Shown: positions 1 through 11,093 of the stretch, piece after piece | Layout of the letters: every line of letters begins with the position of its first letter | How positions within the stretch are numbered: position 1 is the stretch's first letter | DNA from: Hypoxylon rubiginosum | Taxonomy: Eukaryota; Ascomycota; Sordariomycetes; Xylariales; Hypoxylaceae | DNA: 64,000 nt | NCBI GenBank assembly: GCA_902806565.1 | Contig: CADCXA010000030.1 | Coordinates: 434,001 to 498,000 of the forward strand | Reading direction: 5' to 3' | Notes under the pieces: generated by a model | Told to the model about the DNA's origin: nothing | What the model saw: only the letters and a program-made list of their open reading frames with translations | The model's database searches: none | Translations under genes and position numbers: made by a program

Positions 1-219
1 GTTGTCCAAGTCAGCCTCGACATACTCTTAAGCGGCGACCCCGACTCGACCGATCGCGACGTGATGATGGACACATGGGTGACGGAATATGGTATTCCAT
101 ACTGGCAATGGGAAATGCTGTTCACGATCAAGCTTGCCGCGATGAGATATAAGGAGGAATTCGAGGCAGCTCGGGAGACGTACAAGGTTGATCCCTTCCG
201 TGACGTGGATTGGAGATAG
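1..219 (+). CDS. 3' end of an unidentified gene (C-terminal 72 aa)
   Basis: An open frame enters from the left edge in frame 1 and stops at TAG (217-219). It encodes 72 residues, including WVTEYGIPYWQWEMLF and an ARETYKVDPF stretch, ending in DVDWR. The mix of Trp, Tyr, acidic and basic residues and the normal base composition look like genuine coding sequence. The opposite-strand frame over the same bases is low-complexity-free but lacks any recognisable feature and is taken as a shadow. No domain is recognised. The start and any introns lie outside the window. The gene converges on the minus-strand secreted-protein gene that ends at 556. Confidence 0.5.
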   Translation, partial: VVQVSLDILLSGDPDSTDRDVMMDTWVTEYGIPYWQWEMLFTIKLAAMRYKEEFEAARETYKVDPFRDVDWR

Positions 220-555
220 TATGGTACTCAGCGGGAACTGGATAAATGTGTCCCTATCATAGCGAAGCAATCTGGCAGACATACAAGACGTATGTGGTGT
301 CTACCTAGGTGGTCTAGAGACCTAGCGCATCTGAGCAAAGTCACGACGGAGAGTGATGAAATTCAGAATGAAACGAGTTGTTGATGGAATTAATAACTAT
401 GTGCCGTACCCAATGCAATGCAATGCCGTCTATGTATGAATAACAATTACATCCCAAATGAAAAAGCAAGTTCCGCTAAATATCCAACTCGAGGGCTCTC
501 TCCCGTTTCCCCCTTTTTCCTCTCAAGGCAACGTTGCCCACTCCATGATAATTCT
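220..555. other. Intergenic region between convergent gene ends
   Basis: This stretch should hold the 3' UTRs of the plus-strand gene ending at 219 and the minus-strand gene ending at 556. No convincing reading frame, RNA gene or repeat was seen. Confidence 0.5.
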
Positions 556-999
556 CTACCACGAGATGCTGGTAGGGGCGAAGCTCAGGTCGGGGCTGAC
601 GACGGCGCCGCCGGCGAGCTGCTTGTCGGTGTAGGCGGGCCAGACGATGAGCTTCTTGGAGAAGTCGACGACGGACAAGGTGGTGAAGCCGTTGCCGGGG
701 CCGAACTGGCCGCTCCAGCCGGAGCTGACGGTGTAGGGGCCGCACACGCTGCCGCTCGAGTCGGTCTGCGAGGCGGGCGAGCCCTTGACGGTGAAGGAGC
801 AGGGGGTGGCGGCGCCGACGTGGGTGTCGACGGCGAAGGTCCACGTGCAGCTCGTGTCGGCGGCGTCGCAGACGCGCTTCAGGGACTCGATGGTCCACTG
901 GGCGACGTCGGCCATGGCCGACTTGGAGGCGGCCGGGGTGGGGGCCGCGAGCGCGGTGGCGGAGAGGAGGGTGGTGAGGATGGCGCTGGTGAACTTCAT
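556..999 (-). CDS. Small secreted protein (147 aa, four Cys)
   Basis: Single-exon gene of 147 codons, read on the minus strand from ATG at 999. Residues 1-19 form a clear signal peptide (basic n-region MKF, hydrophobic core, ALA-AP cleavage site), so the product should be secreted. The mature part has four cysteines (44, 51, 67, 86), enough for two disulfides. The WTIE motif (35-38), the GPYTVSSGWSGQFGPGNGF region (87-105) and LIVWPAYTDKQL (117-128) resemble a family of small secreted ascomycete proteins, some of which are annotated as hypersensitive-response-inducing elicitors. That family link is from memory and is tentative. The frame is GC-rich like other intact genes here. The plus-strand frame over it (Gly/Ala-rich) is a shadow. 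A TATA-like box lies about 165 bp upstream. Confidence 0.85.
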   Translation of the reverse strand: MKFTSAILTTLLSATALAAPTPAASKSAMADVAQWTIESLKRVCDAADTSCTWTFAVDTHVGAATPCSFTVKGSPASQTDSSGSVCGPYTVSSGWSGQFGPGNGFTTLSVVDFSKKLIVWPAYTDKQLAGGAVVSPDLSFAPTSISW

Positions 1000-1165
1000 T
1001 TTGAAAGTGTGTTTGTTTTTAGGTATTAAGATTAAGCTTGATGGTAGATAGTAGATGATAAATTATTGAAGACTTGATGAAAGCGATTGTGTTTTATGTG
1101 ATGATGTTTTGATGGTGATGTGTGTATCTTGTTAAGAAATCTCATTGTCGGGCGATTCGATGATT

Positions 1166-1174
1166 CTTATATAC
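1166..1174 (-). promoter_or_regulatory. TATA-like box for the secreted-protein gene
   Basis: On the minus strand this reads GTATATAAG, about 165 bp upstream of the ATG at 999, leaving room for a long 5' UTR. A GA-repeat on the plus strand (CT on the coding strand) lies just upstream at 1206-1221, as is common in fungal promoters. The TSS is inferred, not shown. Confidence 0.45.
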
Positions 1175-1221
1175 ACACGAAATGCCCCATGCGACGAGAT
1201 TCTAGAGCGAGAGAGAGAGAG

Positions 1222-3085
1222 ATCATCACCGTCATCTTTTTTTGATCGTGCCCGTATTCTTTCGTCGTATCGGTGAAGCGGCCGACTCTCGCTAGCTCGA
1301 ACTAGACCTAAGCCGTAAACATGTCTCTCTCCATACGCTTCCTCTCATTGTTGAAGCTCGTATTGAACATAGCCTGTGACCTGTCTTGCGGTTAGTCTCT
1401 CCACGGTCACATGACGGGGGCCAATCCCATGGGAAGCGGAAAGACCCTTGGAATCTCGATTTGGCCGTAGGTAATGCGTACGTAGCGAATGCAACGATGC
1501 GGAGTTGAGGCTCAAGCTCGTATTCCTGTCATTTCCCGTCAGCTCTATTTTATTATGGCATGGGCAACCCATCGTATGGGCAAAAGATTCGGTAGCTTTT
1601 GGGTACGGGCACACGGGTACAGCCCCTTAGCCCCTTAGCCCCATTATCCCATCAGCTTACAAGCTCTTCCCCGCACGGCAACGATCGGCGGCCTAGCCCT
1701 ATGAAGGACGATCCGGCTCGCCGCGGCAGGGCTAGTAGGCTATTTGATCCATCATCTCGGCACACGGGACAGCTGACATCGCGATTGTCGGCGTGGCTGG
1801 CGGGAAACATGCGACGGGATTGGGCGGTCCAAGTAGGTATTCAGGTACTGTACCATGTAACGTGGTAGCTCGCGGCTTAAGCCCTAATAACGTAAAATCT
1901 ATTTTGGGCGCCGATGGGGAAATACTTGGTACGAAGTAGATTCTGGAAAGATTCTAGCGTGGAAAAGCCCGTGTTCGTCGAATGATACAACCGTCTAGAT
2001 GCCAAGATCTTTTGCCATCCTTTCAAATCTCTCTTCTTCTTAGGCTCGTTCATGCCAGACACTTCTTTCTAACTGTTCACACTTATGCGTCGAGTTTTCA
2101 TAAGGTAATTGAAATCGATACGAGATTCTGAGGTGCCCCGAGGTGTTAGACATCGTTGTACATTATGTCACAAGGGCCCCTAGCTACCTCATAATATTAC
2201 TCGCTCGTATCGCGTAATATCATGATCTGAAACCTCCGTCGCCAATAACAGGCTCGGGGATATGTACCCAATCTGCTGATGGAGCCCGTAATATGCCGCC
2301 TATGGGTTTCGAGGTCATGTGGATTTCGTAGGTATATGAGTGTAACGACGATGAGTTCTCGTAAGCGAAACTCGATCAGGATGGAAATCTTGACGACCTG
2401 CTTTCTCGTGTCAACATGAACACACCCTATTTTCCCGTCTGCATTTTTGTTACTTGAAAATTACGTTTTTTCGTTTGTTTTCCTACTAGGTACCTACTTA
2501 AAGGTAGACGGTTGATTCGTTGTTAAGTTCTCCAGCCATGGAGGTATCCGATGAACAATTAATGTCTTCCCGCCAATCCTCCCGTCTATCAAGTGCGCCG
2601 GGTAATACGGATCTTCTTAAGGCGGCGTATGCTTGCGGTGTGCAGCATGTGTAACCGGCGTCCTGCCGTATGGGTGGTCTATCTCTCCTTCCCGTGGTTG
2701 GTTATTCTTATACGTTTACATCAAGGTGTTGGAGAATCATGCTCACAAATTCCTATGATAGATCTCAGCACTATTCGATTGTCATAGGCAGAGGGGTGTC
2801 CGTTGTAACGCACGGTAGTTAAACAAACGAGTGTATTGAAATGTAAAAACTTCTAAACTAAAAGAGGGTAGACATGTGCTAGGAAATCAAGTGTAGACTA
2901 TATTCCTCCGTTCTTGTAAAAGGTGCGCATCTTGCTTGATTGTTGCAGAAGCTGATATGAGCAACGCCGGTGCATGCGACGCTTGCCGCTACTTTTGATG
3001 AAAGGAGGTAGGTAAGAGAATGAGAATATCATGGTCCTAATGTGCCAATACGAGCCTGAAAGCATTTTAGAATCCCAAGCTTCTC
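1222..3085. other. 1.9-kb intergenic region with no supported gene
   Basis: The region has normal base composition and only short open frames (at most about 89 codons) without domains, signal peptides or splice-linked continuation. A small tandem AGCCCCTT repeat occurs at 1620-1643 and a TAGGTACCTA-type palindrome near 2488. No tRNA-like T-arm was seen. Confidence 0.5.
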
Positions 3086-4813
3086 TTAGCGAGTTCCTGC
3101 CTTCGAAATGACTTTCTGGGCTGATGCTTCAGTCATGGCCTGATGAATAGGTGACGTACCCACAGGGCGGATTTCTTGCTCAACGAAAGCTACCCCGGTG
3201 GTCCTCAAAGACTTGCCGTTGACTCCGATAGCCTCGGCGGAAACGGATGTAATATTCTCATTATGAATTCGAAAAGATGTTTCGAAGCCCGTTCTCTCCA
3301 CCTCGCCGAGGAATTGCTTCGATCCGAAACTACCTGTCAGGGAATAAAACCTCCAGGATTTAGTCTCTGTATCTCCGTTCCAGCTAACATAAGCGGTGAC
3401 GCCTTCTTCACCCTCGAGAACGACCAGCGAAGGCTCTTCGTTGGGAATTCCTGTCCAGTTAAACCGAAACGCGCGGTAGTTTTCGACGCCGAGTCCTAGG
3501 TAGCCCGAGTCCATATATGTATGGAAGATTGCTGTTCCGTTGGGGAGGTACTCAGTTACTGCCCCTGAGGAGCCCCAGTTGACGAGCACGTTCCCATTCG
3601 GGAGGGTCTGAGTGGAACCTTGGGACTTCGATAGAAGATCATCCGGAGGGAAGAAAGCTTGCATCAATTCCGCTTCCCAGGACGTCGTGTTCAGCTTGAG
3701 TATCTTGCCACTGCTCGTTGGCGCGGTGTGAACTTCGGATCCCCCGCTGTGCTCCGTCCCGTGCGCGCTATTGTCGTAGAGGCTGATTATCTCGGCCTCG
3801 TCATTTTGGCTTATGAATCTAGCGTGGTGTTGAAAACAAAACTCGGCATCTTTTGGAACTTTGAAGGAACTGTCTTTTCCGTTCAGCTTCCATATGATAT
3901 TTCCATCCGTGCCATTTATCTTGTGAATGCTACAGGCGTCTCGTGCAGATATTAGATAATTGCCATCCGAATCTTTGTCAACACTGTTGATATGGAAATA
4001 GTCCCAAGCATCCGAGCTATTGTAACCTGAGCCGGCTTGACCGGGGTTCAGTGGAAGAATCGCTTCTGCGACAACGTTAGAATGGCATGATCAATGTCGC
4101 GATACTGTGCGATTATACTTACCATCAGGTGAAACATGATCTAGACTTGCCCACTCAAACAGTAGTTCCCCGGTGGCGATATCGAGTTCTAGGAAAAGAA
4201 CATTAGTGCTTCGACCATGGTAAATTATGATACGCTGTTAGGCACCTTGAATTATTGCATTGACAATCCATTGCTGCTGGGCGCTGCCACCCCAAGCCCT
4301 CAAGTCACGAGCAACAGGCTGGTAAATTTGGATGAGTCCGGTTTCTTCATTGACGATGTGAAACTCGTGCTTGTCCACAAGCTTATGATTGCCCGCTCTG
4401 AGTTCTCGAATCGTCTCATAGTGATTATCCAGGATGGTGATGTGACCGTGTCCATGGCCATACCCAGGATTATGGTCCCCTTCAAAGCTAAAGAGGATGT
4501 CTTTGCCCCTCCAACGGGCGGCTTGGAAATTGGTCGACCAGATGCTGTAAATCCCATAGCCAGACCAAACCAAGTCGCCGTCATCACTAAAGATATAAGG
4601 CCCGGCCTGTCTAGGCCCGTGCTGCTCGGTAGGAGTATCTGGATAACCAGCGAAGGGAGCAATGAACAGATACCCCTTTTCGACATCTCCACTTGCAGGG
4701 ATGGTGATGTTCAACTTTGGAGGAGCAAGGTCTGAGCGAGATTTGAACTGCCAATCTGCAATCGTACAGAGCGGCAATGTCATGGCCGCCCCAAAGAAGA
4801 GAATAGACTTCAT
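3086..4813 (-). CDS. Arylsulfotransferase-like secreted protein (3 exons)
   Basis: CDS is complement(join(3086..4065,4123..4188,4246..4813)), 537 aa. Both introns are 57 bp: 4245-4189 (GTGCCT..CCTAG, with CACTAAT before the acceptor) and 4122-4066 (GTAAGT..GCAG). Splicing restores a continuous frame reading QELDIATGELLFEWASLDHV, the hallmark of the fungal arylsulfotransferase (Arylsulfotran_2) family. Residues 1-19 look like a signal peptide. Other family marks are YGHGHGHITILDN (118-130), DKHEFHIV, GNYLISARD, AEFCFQHHARF and LPNGNVLVNWG. Potential N-glycosylation sites fit passage through the secretory path. Bacterial relatives move sulfate between phenols; the activity of fungal members is mostly untested, so the substrate is unknown. 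The frame is intact and divergent from the MFS gene at 5608. Confidence 0.88.
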
Positions 4814-5607
4814 GGCGGCAGGTGAACAAGGTAGTGATAACTGGTCATGTCAGAATCCGACTTCATCTTGCAATGTTAAAGGAGGGTACATTAACCTTGG
4901 TGTATAACAATAACCCTAGATAGCCACTTCGAGTATTCGTTAAGTAGTTGATGGTGTCCCCTAGATTTGCTGGTCTTGATGTCCAAGACGGATATTTATG
5001 TTTCTGAGGATTAGGAGAAAAGATTCGAAGGAAAGGGTAGCTGGAAGACAAAGAGGAATGTCCTCTTGTAGTATACTCCACATTAACCACTTGACAATAG
5101 TATTGCATAATTTCATACGTCGAACTATAAATGAAAATCAACGAAGGAGCCAATAACTTTGAAGATGGACGGTAGTACTTCCTGCAGCTAAGATGCAATA
5201 CCACTTAGGCGACCATAGCCGTGAGGAGTTTGCATAGAGTCAAGTCGAATAACGACGCGAGAATCCACAATGACACCATTTTAGCCTACACATCACTAAC
5301 GATTAGGTCGTAGCAGAAATGCACGAAACTCTCTGTCTTGGTCTAATAGGTCCAATCCCGTAACAATAGCCCGAGTTCGGAGGGAATCCTAGTTTCCGAA
5401 TACCCTCCTAGTGTCCTTGATGTTGGTCATCTTCATTACATCATATTGAAAATTTGCTGGCATAGATCTCACTTATATGTGCTAACTTTAGGTTGTGCTG
5501 TAAAGCTCCAACATCTGGTGGATGGAGCCTCTGCATCACACACAACACGGGCGCCCCTGAAAATCTTTTCTGTCATCCTTGCCCATCCTTTCTTACTCGA
5601 CTTGAAA
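4814..5607. promoter_or_regulatory. Shared divergent promoter region
   Basis: These 794 bp separate the start codons of the arylsulfotransferase-like gene (minus) and the MFS gene (plus). The open frames inside lack domain features. The region should hold both promoters; no clear TATA box or repeated operator was found. Confidence 0.45.
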
Positions 5608-7606
5608 ATGGGCACAGTTCATGTACCGCCCACAGCGAATGGGAGTTTGTCCACAATCGATAGTGTCGAAGAGGCAGACAGTGTTGATCAAGATCTTATT
5701 CAGTTGCCAGATCCTGGCTCTGAAGATGTAGAGTCAGGAGAACGCCAGCCCCTGATAAGCTCTCACCCGCCGGAGGAGGACGGTTGGGTAGCCCCTCGGC
5801 ACTTCACTTGGATTGAGATAGCTATCATGTCAAATGTATTCCTTTATGGATTCGATGGGACGATTACCGCCGCCACATATGCCGTGATCAGTTCGGAATT
5901 CGATGCGACCAATACTGCGTCTTGGCTCACAACATCATACCTCATTACAAGCACAGCCTTTCAACCTCTATATGGTCGGGTCTCCGACATATTTGGTCGG
6001 CGCATATGCTTTTTCATCTCCACTATCACATTTGCCATAGGATGCTTAGGGTGTGGCCTTGCGAATGACATTATTTTGCTTAACTGCATGAGAGCTCTGG
6101 CTGGTTTTGGGGGTGGCGGACTGATGACTATGGGTAAGCGATACTATTTAAGCAGATTCCTATCTTCCAACTGAGGGTAGGCTAACTGCGATTAGCTACG
6201 ATTGTTAATTCGGATATGATCCCATTTCGGAAACGTGGGATGTACCAAGCTATGCAGAATGGTATGTTTGGTTTTGGTGCAGTATGCGGCGCCTCATTCG
6301 GGGGGTCAATAGCTGACACCATCGGTTGGCGCTGGTGCTTCCTCCTTGTAAGCACATTGAGTATATTCATATCTACTTCTGTAAGCCTTGGTACGCTAAC
6401 AAGTCACAGCAAGTGCCCATTTCAGTAATAGCACTTGTCCTCGGCTACGTTGTCGTCAATAATCAGGAAACCAATTTTGGCCGAGGCTCAAGTCTAAAGG
6501 AAACCTGGCGCGTAGTAGACTTCTCAGGGGCTCTCCTTCTAGTTGTAGCAATATCCGTTCAACTTGTAGGATTGAGCTTGGGTGGAAACGAACTCCCATG
6601 GAGTAGCCCGTGGGTCATAGTGCTATTAGTTGGGAGTGTTCTACTCCTATGCCTCTTTCTTCGGGTAGAAGCCAAAACCACTGCGATCCCGGTCATCCCT
6701 CTACGCATGTTAAAAGGTCGTCTACCAATCTTCACACAACTGGCAAATGTCTGTGCTGGCCTTTCAGCTTATGCGGTCAGTTTAAACGAGACTTGATTCC
6801 TATTCTTATGAACTAACCTGCTTGTATAGTATCTTTTCCTACTCCCACTATTCTTCCAGATCGTCTTGCTTGACTCAGCGACCACCGCTGGAGCTAGGCT
6901 CGCTATCCCGTCACTCGCAACCCCTATCGGGGGTCTCGTTGCGGGTATCGTCATGTCCCGATGGGGGAAGCTTTTTACTCTTATTCGTATTGGTGCTATT
7001 CTGATGGTCATCGGAAATGGTCTGGTAACATCCCTTAACTTTGTCGACTCCAACTGGAAGTATTACGTGTACATCTTTCCTGCAAATCTTGGCCAAGGCA
7101 TCATATATCCAGGTATTCTATTTACCTCCCTGGCTACGTTTGAACACGCAGGTAAGTCCTCTCCGAGCTTTTCTGCAACTATGACTTACCAAGGATAAGA
7201 CCATGCAGTATCCGCGTCCACAGTCTATCTCATCAGATCACTTGGAACTGTTTGGGGTGTTTCGATTACCTCCGCAATCGTTCAAACCACGCTCAGCGTT
7301 CGGCTCCCAAGCGTCTTAAGCGACGTACCGGATAAATGGAATGTACGTTCTTGTTGTAGGCCCAATTTAAAATCTTACGGGCTTCCTTAGAGCAATACTA
7401 ATCGATGGCGTCTTTAGATTATTGATGCCATCCGCCACTCAGCCGAAGCACTCCGTGACCTGCCGCCGGACATTCAGCTCAAAGCACGACTGGTTTACTA
7501 CGATGGACTAAGATACTCCTTCGCCGCGTCGACTGGGTTTGCCATTGTTGCGTTTTGCGCAGCGGCATGTGCCAATGGCCGGGGGTTACGCAAAACAAGC
7601 AGCTGA
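5608..7606 (+). CDS. MFS transporter, DHA2/Vba-Fnx type (6 exons)
   Basis: CDS is join(5608..6133,6196..6347,6410..6775,6830..7151,7200..7342,7418..7606), 565 aa. Introns are 62, 62, 54, 48 and 75 bp, all GT..AG, most with a CTAAC-like branch site. The start at 5608 (GAAAATGG) is preferred to the in-frame ATG at 5446 because the extra upstream residues do not look like an MFS tail. The acidic N-tail (1-66) contains the ERQPLI segment seen in vacuolar MFS members. DGTITAATYAVISSEF (83-98) and motif A GRVSDIFGRR (123-132) identify a proton-coupled DHA2 transporter. Later exons give ATIVNSDMIP, LLDSATTAGARL and DHAVSASTVYLIRSLGTVWG, typical of the fungal Vba/Fnx family that imports basic amino acids into the vacuole. 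Substrate and membrane location are inferred. The repeat block begins 19 bp after the stop. Confidence 0.9.
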
Positions 7607-7625
7607 CCGAAGGCTAGCGACGATC

Positions 7626-7630
7626 ACACT
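7626..7630. repeat. Left 5-bp direct repeat (candidate TSD)
   Basis: ACACT sits immediately outside the left inverted terminus. The identical ACACT is immediately outside the right terminus at 55074-55078, as expected for a target-site duplication. Confidence 0.55.
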
Positions 7631-7676
7631 TGCGGTTGACCGTTCGTATATCTTAGCCAAAATCGAAAAATTAAAT
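7631..7676 (+). repeat. Left terminal inverted repeat of the 47-kb block
   Basis: 46 bp starting TGCGGTTGACC and containing TATCTTAGCCAAAATCG. It matches the reverse complement of 55028-55073 without gaps, at 36 of 46 positions. Eight of the ten differences are transitions, as RIP would leave. The inner 39 bp (7638-7676) differ only by seven transitions. Confidence 0.65.
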
Positions 7677-10511
7677 TTAAAAAATACCATAAAAGGAAAA
7701 GCGTCGCACAGCCATATAAGTTAAACCACCAGGTCAGGACCACCCCACATAGGGATCACCACTTTTACATATAAAATACCTATTTTCGTAAGCTTATATT
7801 TAATTAATGAAAATAAATAAAAATGAATGGTTTTAATATTCGTATAATAAACGTAGTTTTTAAGTTATAAAAAACGTTTTATTTAAAAAAACATATTATT
7901 AGCCACGAAATAAAAGTTTAAAAATTAAAGTTCCGTTTTTTATATAAATTATTAAAAAAGTAAATAAAATTTATATTAAATCGTAAAACTAATATCCTTA
8001 AATTAAATAAGTTTTATAAAATTAAATAAGCTTAAAAATATTTATAAATATTATTAAAAAACATGTAATTATTTTTTTAATTTAATTATTATATGGTAAA
8101 AATTTTAATATTTAAATTTATATAAAAAAATATATTATTAAAACTATATATTTTATTAATTAATTATAAAAACTTATAATAAACTTAAAACCTTTTAAAA
8201 TAATATATTAAGCGTATTTTAATTAAATATATTTAAAATTTAAATTTAATAATATTTATTTAATTATATATTTTTTTTATTAATATTACTAGTAATTTAT
8301 ATAAAAGATAAAATTTTAAAATTTAAACTTTTATTTTATTATTAATAACGTGTTTTTTTAAATTATATTTTTTTTATATTTTAAAAAATACTTACTATAT
8401 ATAAATACCAAGCTTATTTATTTTTACTTATTTTTATTAATTAAATATAAACTTATAAAAATAAGTATTTTATATATAAAAATAATAATTTTTATATAAA
8501 ATGGTTTTAATTTAATAGTTTAATTTATATATTATATTAAAAAAGTATTTTATAAATAAAAAAATAAAATTATTATATAAATTAATATTTATTATTATTA
8601 TTAATTATAATTTCTTATTTAAAACTTTTTTAATATTTTTAATTATTATTAAATAAGGTTTTAATTATTATAAAAAAAAAGTTTATTAATTTTAAGTTTT
8701 TTAAAAATAATATTATTATTTAATTTTTTATAGGCCTTATTAATAATAATATTTTAATTAAATTTAAAATAAAATTCTATTAAAAATTTATTAAAAAAAT
8801 TTTTATTTATATATTTAAATAATAAAAATTTTAAAGATAAGTTTATATATAATATTTTAAAATATTATTAAAAATAAAAAAATAAATCTTAATTTTATAT
8901 TTTAAATTTTATATTTTTAATTTTAAACTATTAATAATATTATATTAAAAAAGATTTAATATAATTTAAAAATAATTTTAAAAAATATAATTAAAATATA
9001 ATTTTAAATATTATTAATAAATATTTATTAATAAATAGTAATAAATAAATTCCTTATAAAATATTATAGTAAAAAAATTCTTTAAATTTAAATGTTTTAA
9101 TAAGTTTAATTAATAATATATTTATAATAATTTAATAGATAAAAATAAGAACCTTTTTTTTTAATTTATTTAAAAATTATTATTATTATATAGATTTTTT
9201 TTATACGTTAATATATAATAAGAAAATAATAATAAAAGTATATAAAGAATTTTTTTTTAGTGTAATTATTTATCGCTAATAGTATTTATAAAAAAAAAAA
9301 GGCGAATTTATTTATAATAAACTAAATTAAATTTAATATATTAATAATTATAATAAACTTTTTTAATAAAAAATTTATATATATATAAAAATAAACGTAT
9401 TTTTAAAATATTTAATTTAATATTATATTAATTAGTTTAAAAATATAATAATTTTTATTTTAATTTAATATTTTTATATAATATATATTTTAAGTTATAT
9501 ATTTTATATAATTTAAATAAATAAAAATAAAAAAATGTTTTTATTTTTTATTATTTATTAAACTTTTATATAAGTTATATATATTAATATAAATAAGTTT
9601 ATTATAAGGTTTAATAATTATATTTATTATAATTATAATATAAATAATATTTAAATTAAAAAATAATAAATATAATTATAAATTTTTTATTTATTATATT
9701 AAAAAGTATATTTATATTTAAATATAAAAAAAATATAATTAAATATTAATATATTCTTAAACTTTATTTATATAATTAAAGGATTAAAGGTTTTAAATAT
9801 TATATAATTTTATTTTTAAGATTATTTTTTTTATAATATATATATTAGTTATATAAAAAATAATTAAAAATTATATTTCGTTTTAAAATTATTATAAAAT
9901 CCACTTTTAATATAAAATAAATAATATATTAAAACGTTTAATTAAAAATTATTATTATTTTAACTTAAATATTACTAAATAATATAACTTTATTATTAAT
10001 ATTAATATTTTTATAAATATTAAAATAATAATTATTAATAATAATATTAATAAATATCTTTTTAAAAATACCTTATTATAATAAAAAAACTTTTTTATAA
10101 ACATTAAATTAAATTATAAAATAAAAAATAACTATAAAAAGTTATTTATTAATACTTATTTTAAGTTTTAAAAAATAATTTAAACGGAGTTAAATAATAA
10201 AAATCACTTTAATTTATTATTAACTTTAAAACTTTTAATAAATAATTTAATAAAGGTTATATAAAAATTAATATAACTTTTAAAATAAAATCTTTTAAAA
10301 AATCTAACGGTAATTTTAAAAGAATTAAAAAAAGATAAATAAGAAAAAAAAAATTATAATATATTTAAATAAATATTTAAATATTTAAAAAACTTATAAA
10401 TAAAACTTATTTATTTATAAATAACTATAAAATTATATATTAAACTAACTATAAATTAAAAAAACTTAATATTAAAATTATTATAAATATAAAAGCGTTT
10501 TACTTTTTATA

Positions 10512-10599
10512 AAATTTATATTTAATTTTAATTAAACTTATATTTAATTTTAATTAAACTTATATTTAATTTTAATTAAATTTATATTTAATCTTTATA
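10512..10599. repeat. 11-bp tandem array (about 8 units)
   Basis: Alternating 11-mers of the AAACTTATATT and TAATTTTAATT kind form a 22-bp higher unit. The orientation is opposite to the array at 10929. Units differ mainly by C/T. Confidence 0.6.
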
Positions 10600-10928
10600 T
10601 TTAACCTTTATTAAATTTATTTAAATATTTTAATAAAAATATAATATTTATAATATTTATAATTTTTTAAAGTTTTTATAACCACTTAAAATCTTTAAGC
10701 TTATTAATTATTAATCTTATTAATTCTTAATATTTATAATTATTTAAAACATTTAAAATTTATTAAATATTAATAAACTAATAGTATTATTAATAGTATA
10801 TTATAATATAAAAAACTAATTTAAAAAATAATATAGTAGTTAATTTTAAAATTTAATATATTAATAAATTTATAAATAAATATAATATATTTTATTTTTA
10901 TTTATTTATTTAAAATAAATAAAAATAT

Positions 10929-11093
10929 AAGTTAAATGTAAGTTAAATATAAATTAAATATAAGTTAAATATAAATTAAATATAAGTTAAATATAAGTTA
11001 AATATAAATTAAATATAAGTTAAATATATATTAAATATAAATTAAATATAAGTTAAATATAAGTTAAATATAAGTTAAATATAAATTAAATAT
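10929..11093. repeat. 11-bp tandem array (15 units)
   Basis: Fifteen head-to-tail copies of AAGTTAAATAT. Most variation is AAGTT versus AAATT, a G/A transition expected from RIP. One unit reads ATATT and another ends TGT. Confidence 0.8.

Noticed and set aside
28..282. Minus-strand open frame at the left edge
   Set aside because: It overlaps the plus-strand C-terminal frame 1-219, which has better protein character; no signal or domain on the minus strand.
418..1029. Long plus-strand open frame rich in Gly and Ala
   Set aside because: It is the complement of the GC-rich secreted-protein gene at 556-999. It has low complexity and no domain.
1206..1221. GA dinucleotide run as a mobile-element trace
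   Set aside because: Short promoter-type microsatellite; no flanking duplication or further repeat.
3176..3955. Plus-strand open frames over the arylsulfotransferase exon
   Set aside because: Antisense shadows of a spliced gene whose frame is intact and family-like.
7539..7724. Open frame overlapping the last MFS exon and the left terminus
   Set aside because: Out of frame with the spliced transporter, which ends at 7606; its tail is repeat DNA.
10929..11093. CRISPR-like array
   Set aside because: Units are contiguous 11-mers without spacers, in a eukaryotic repeat.
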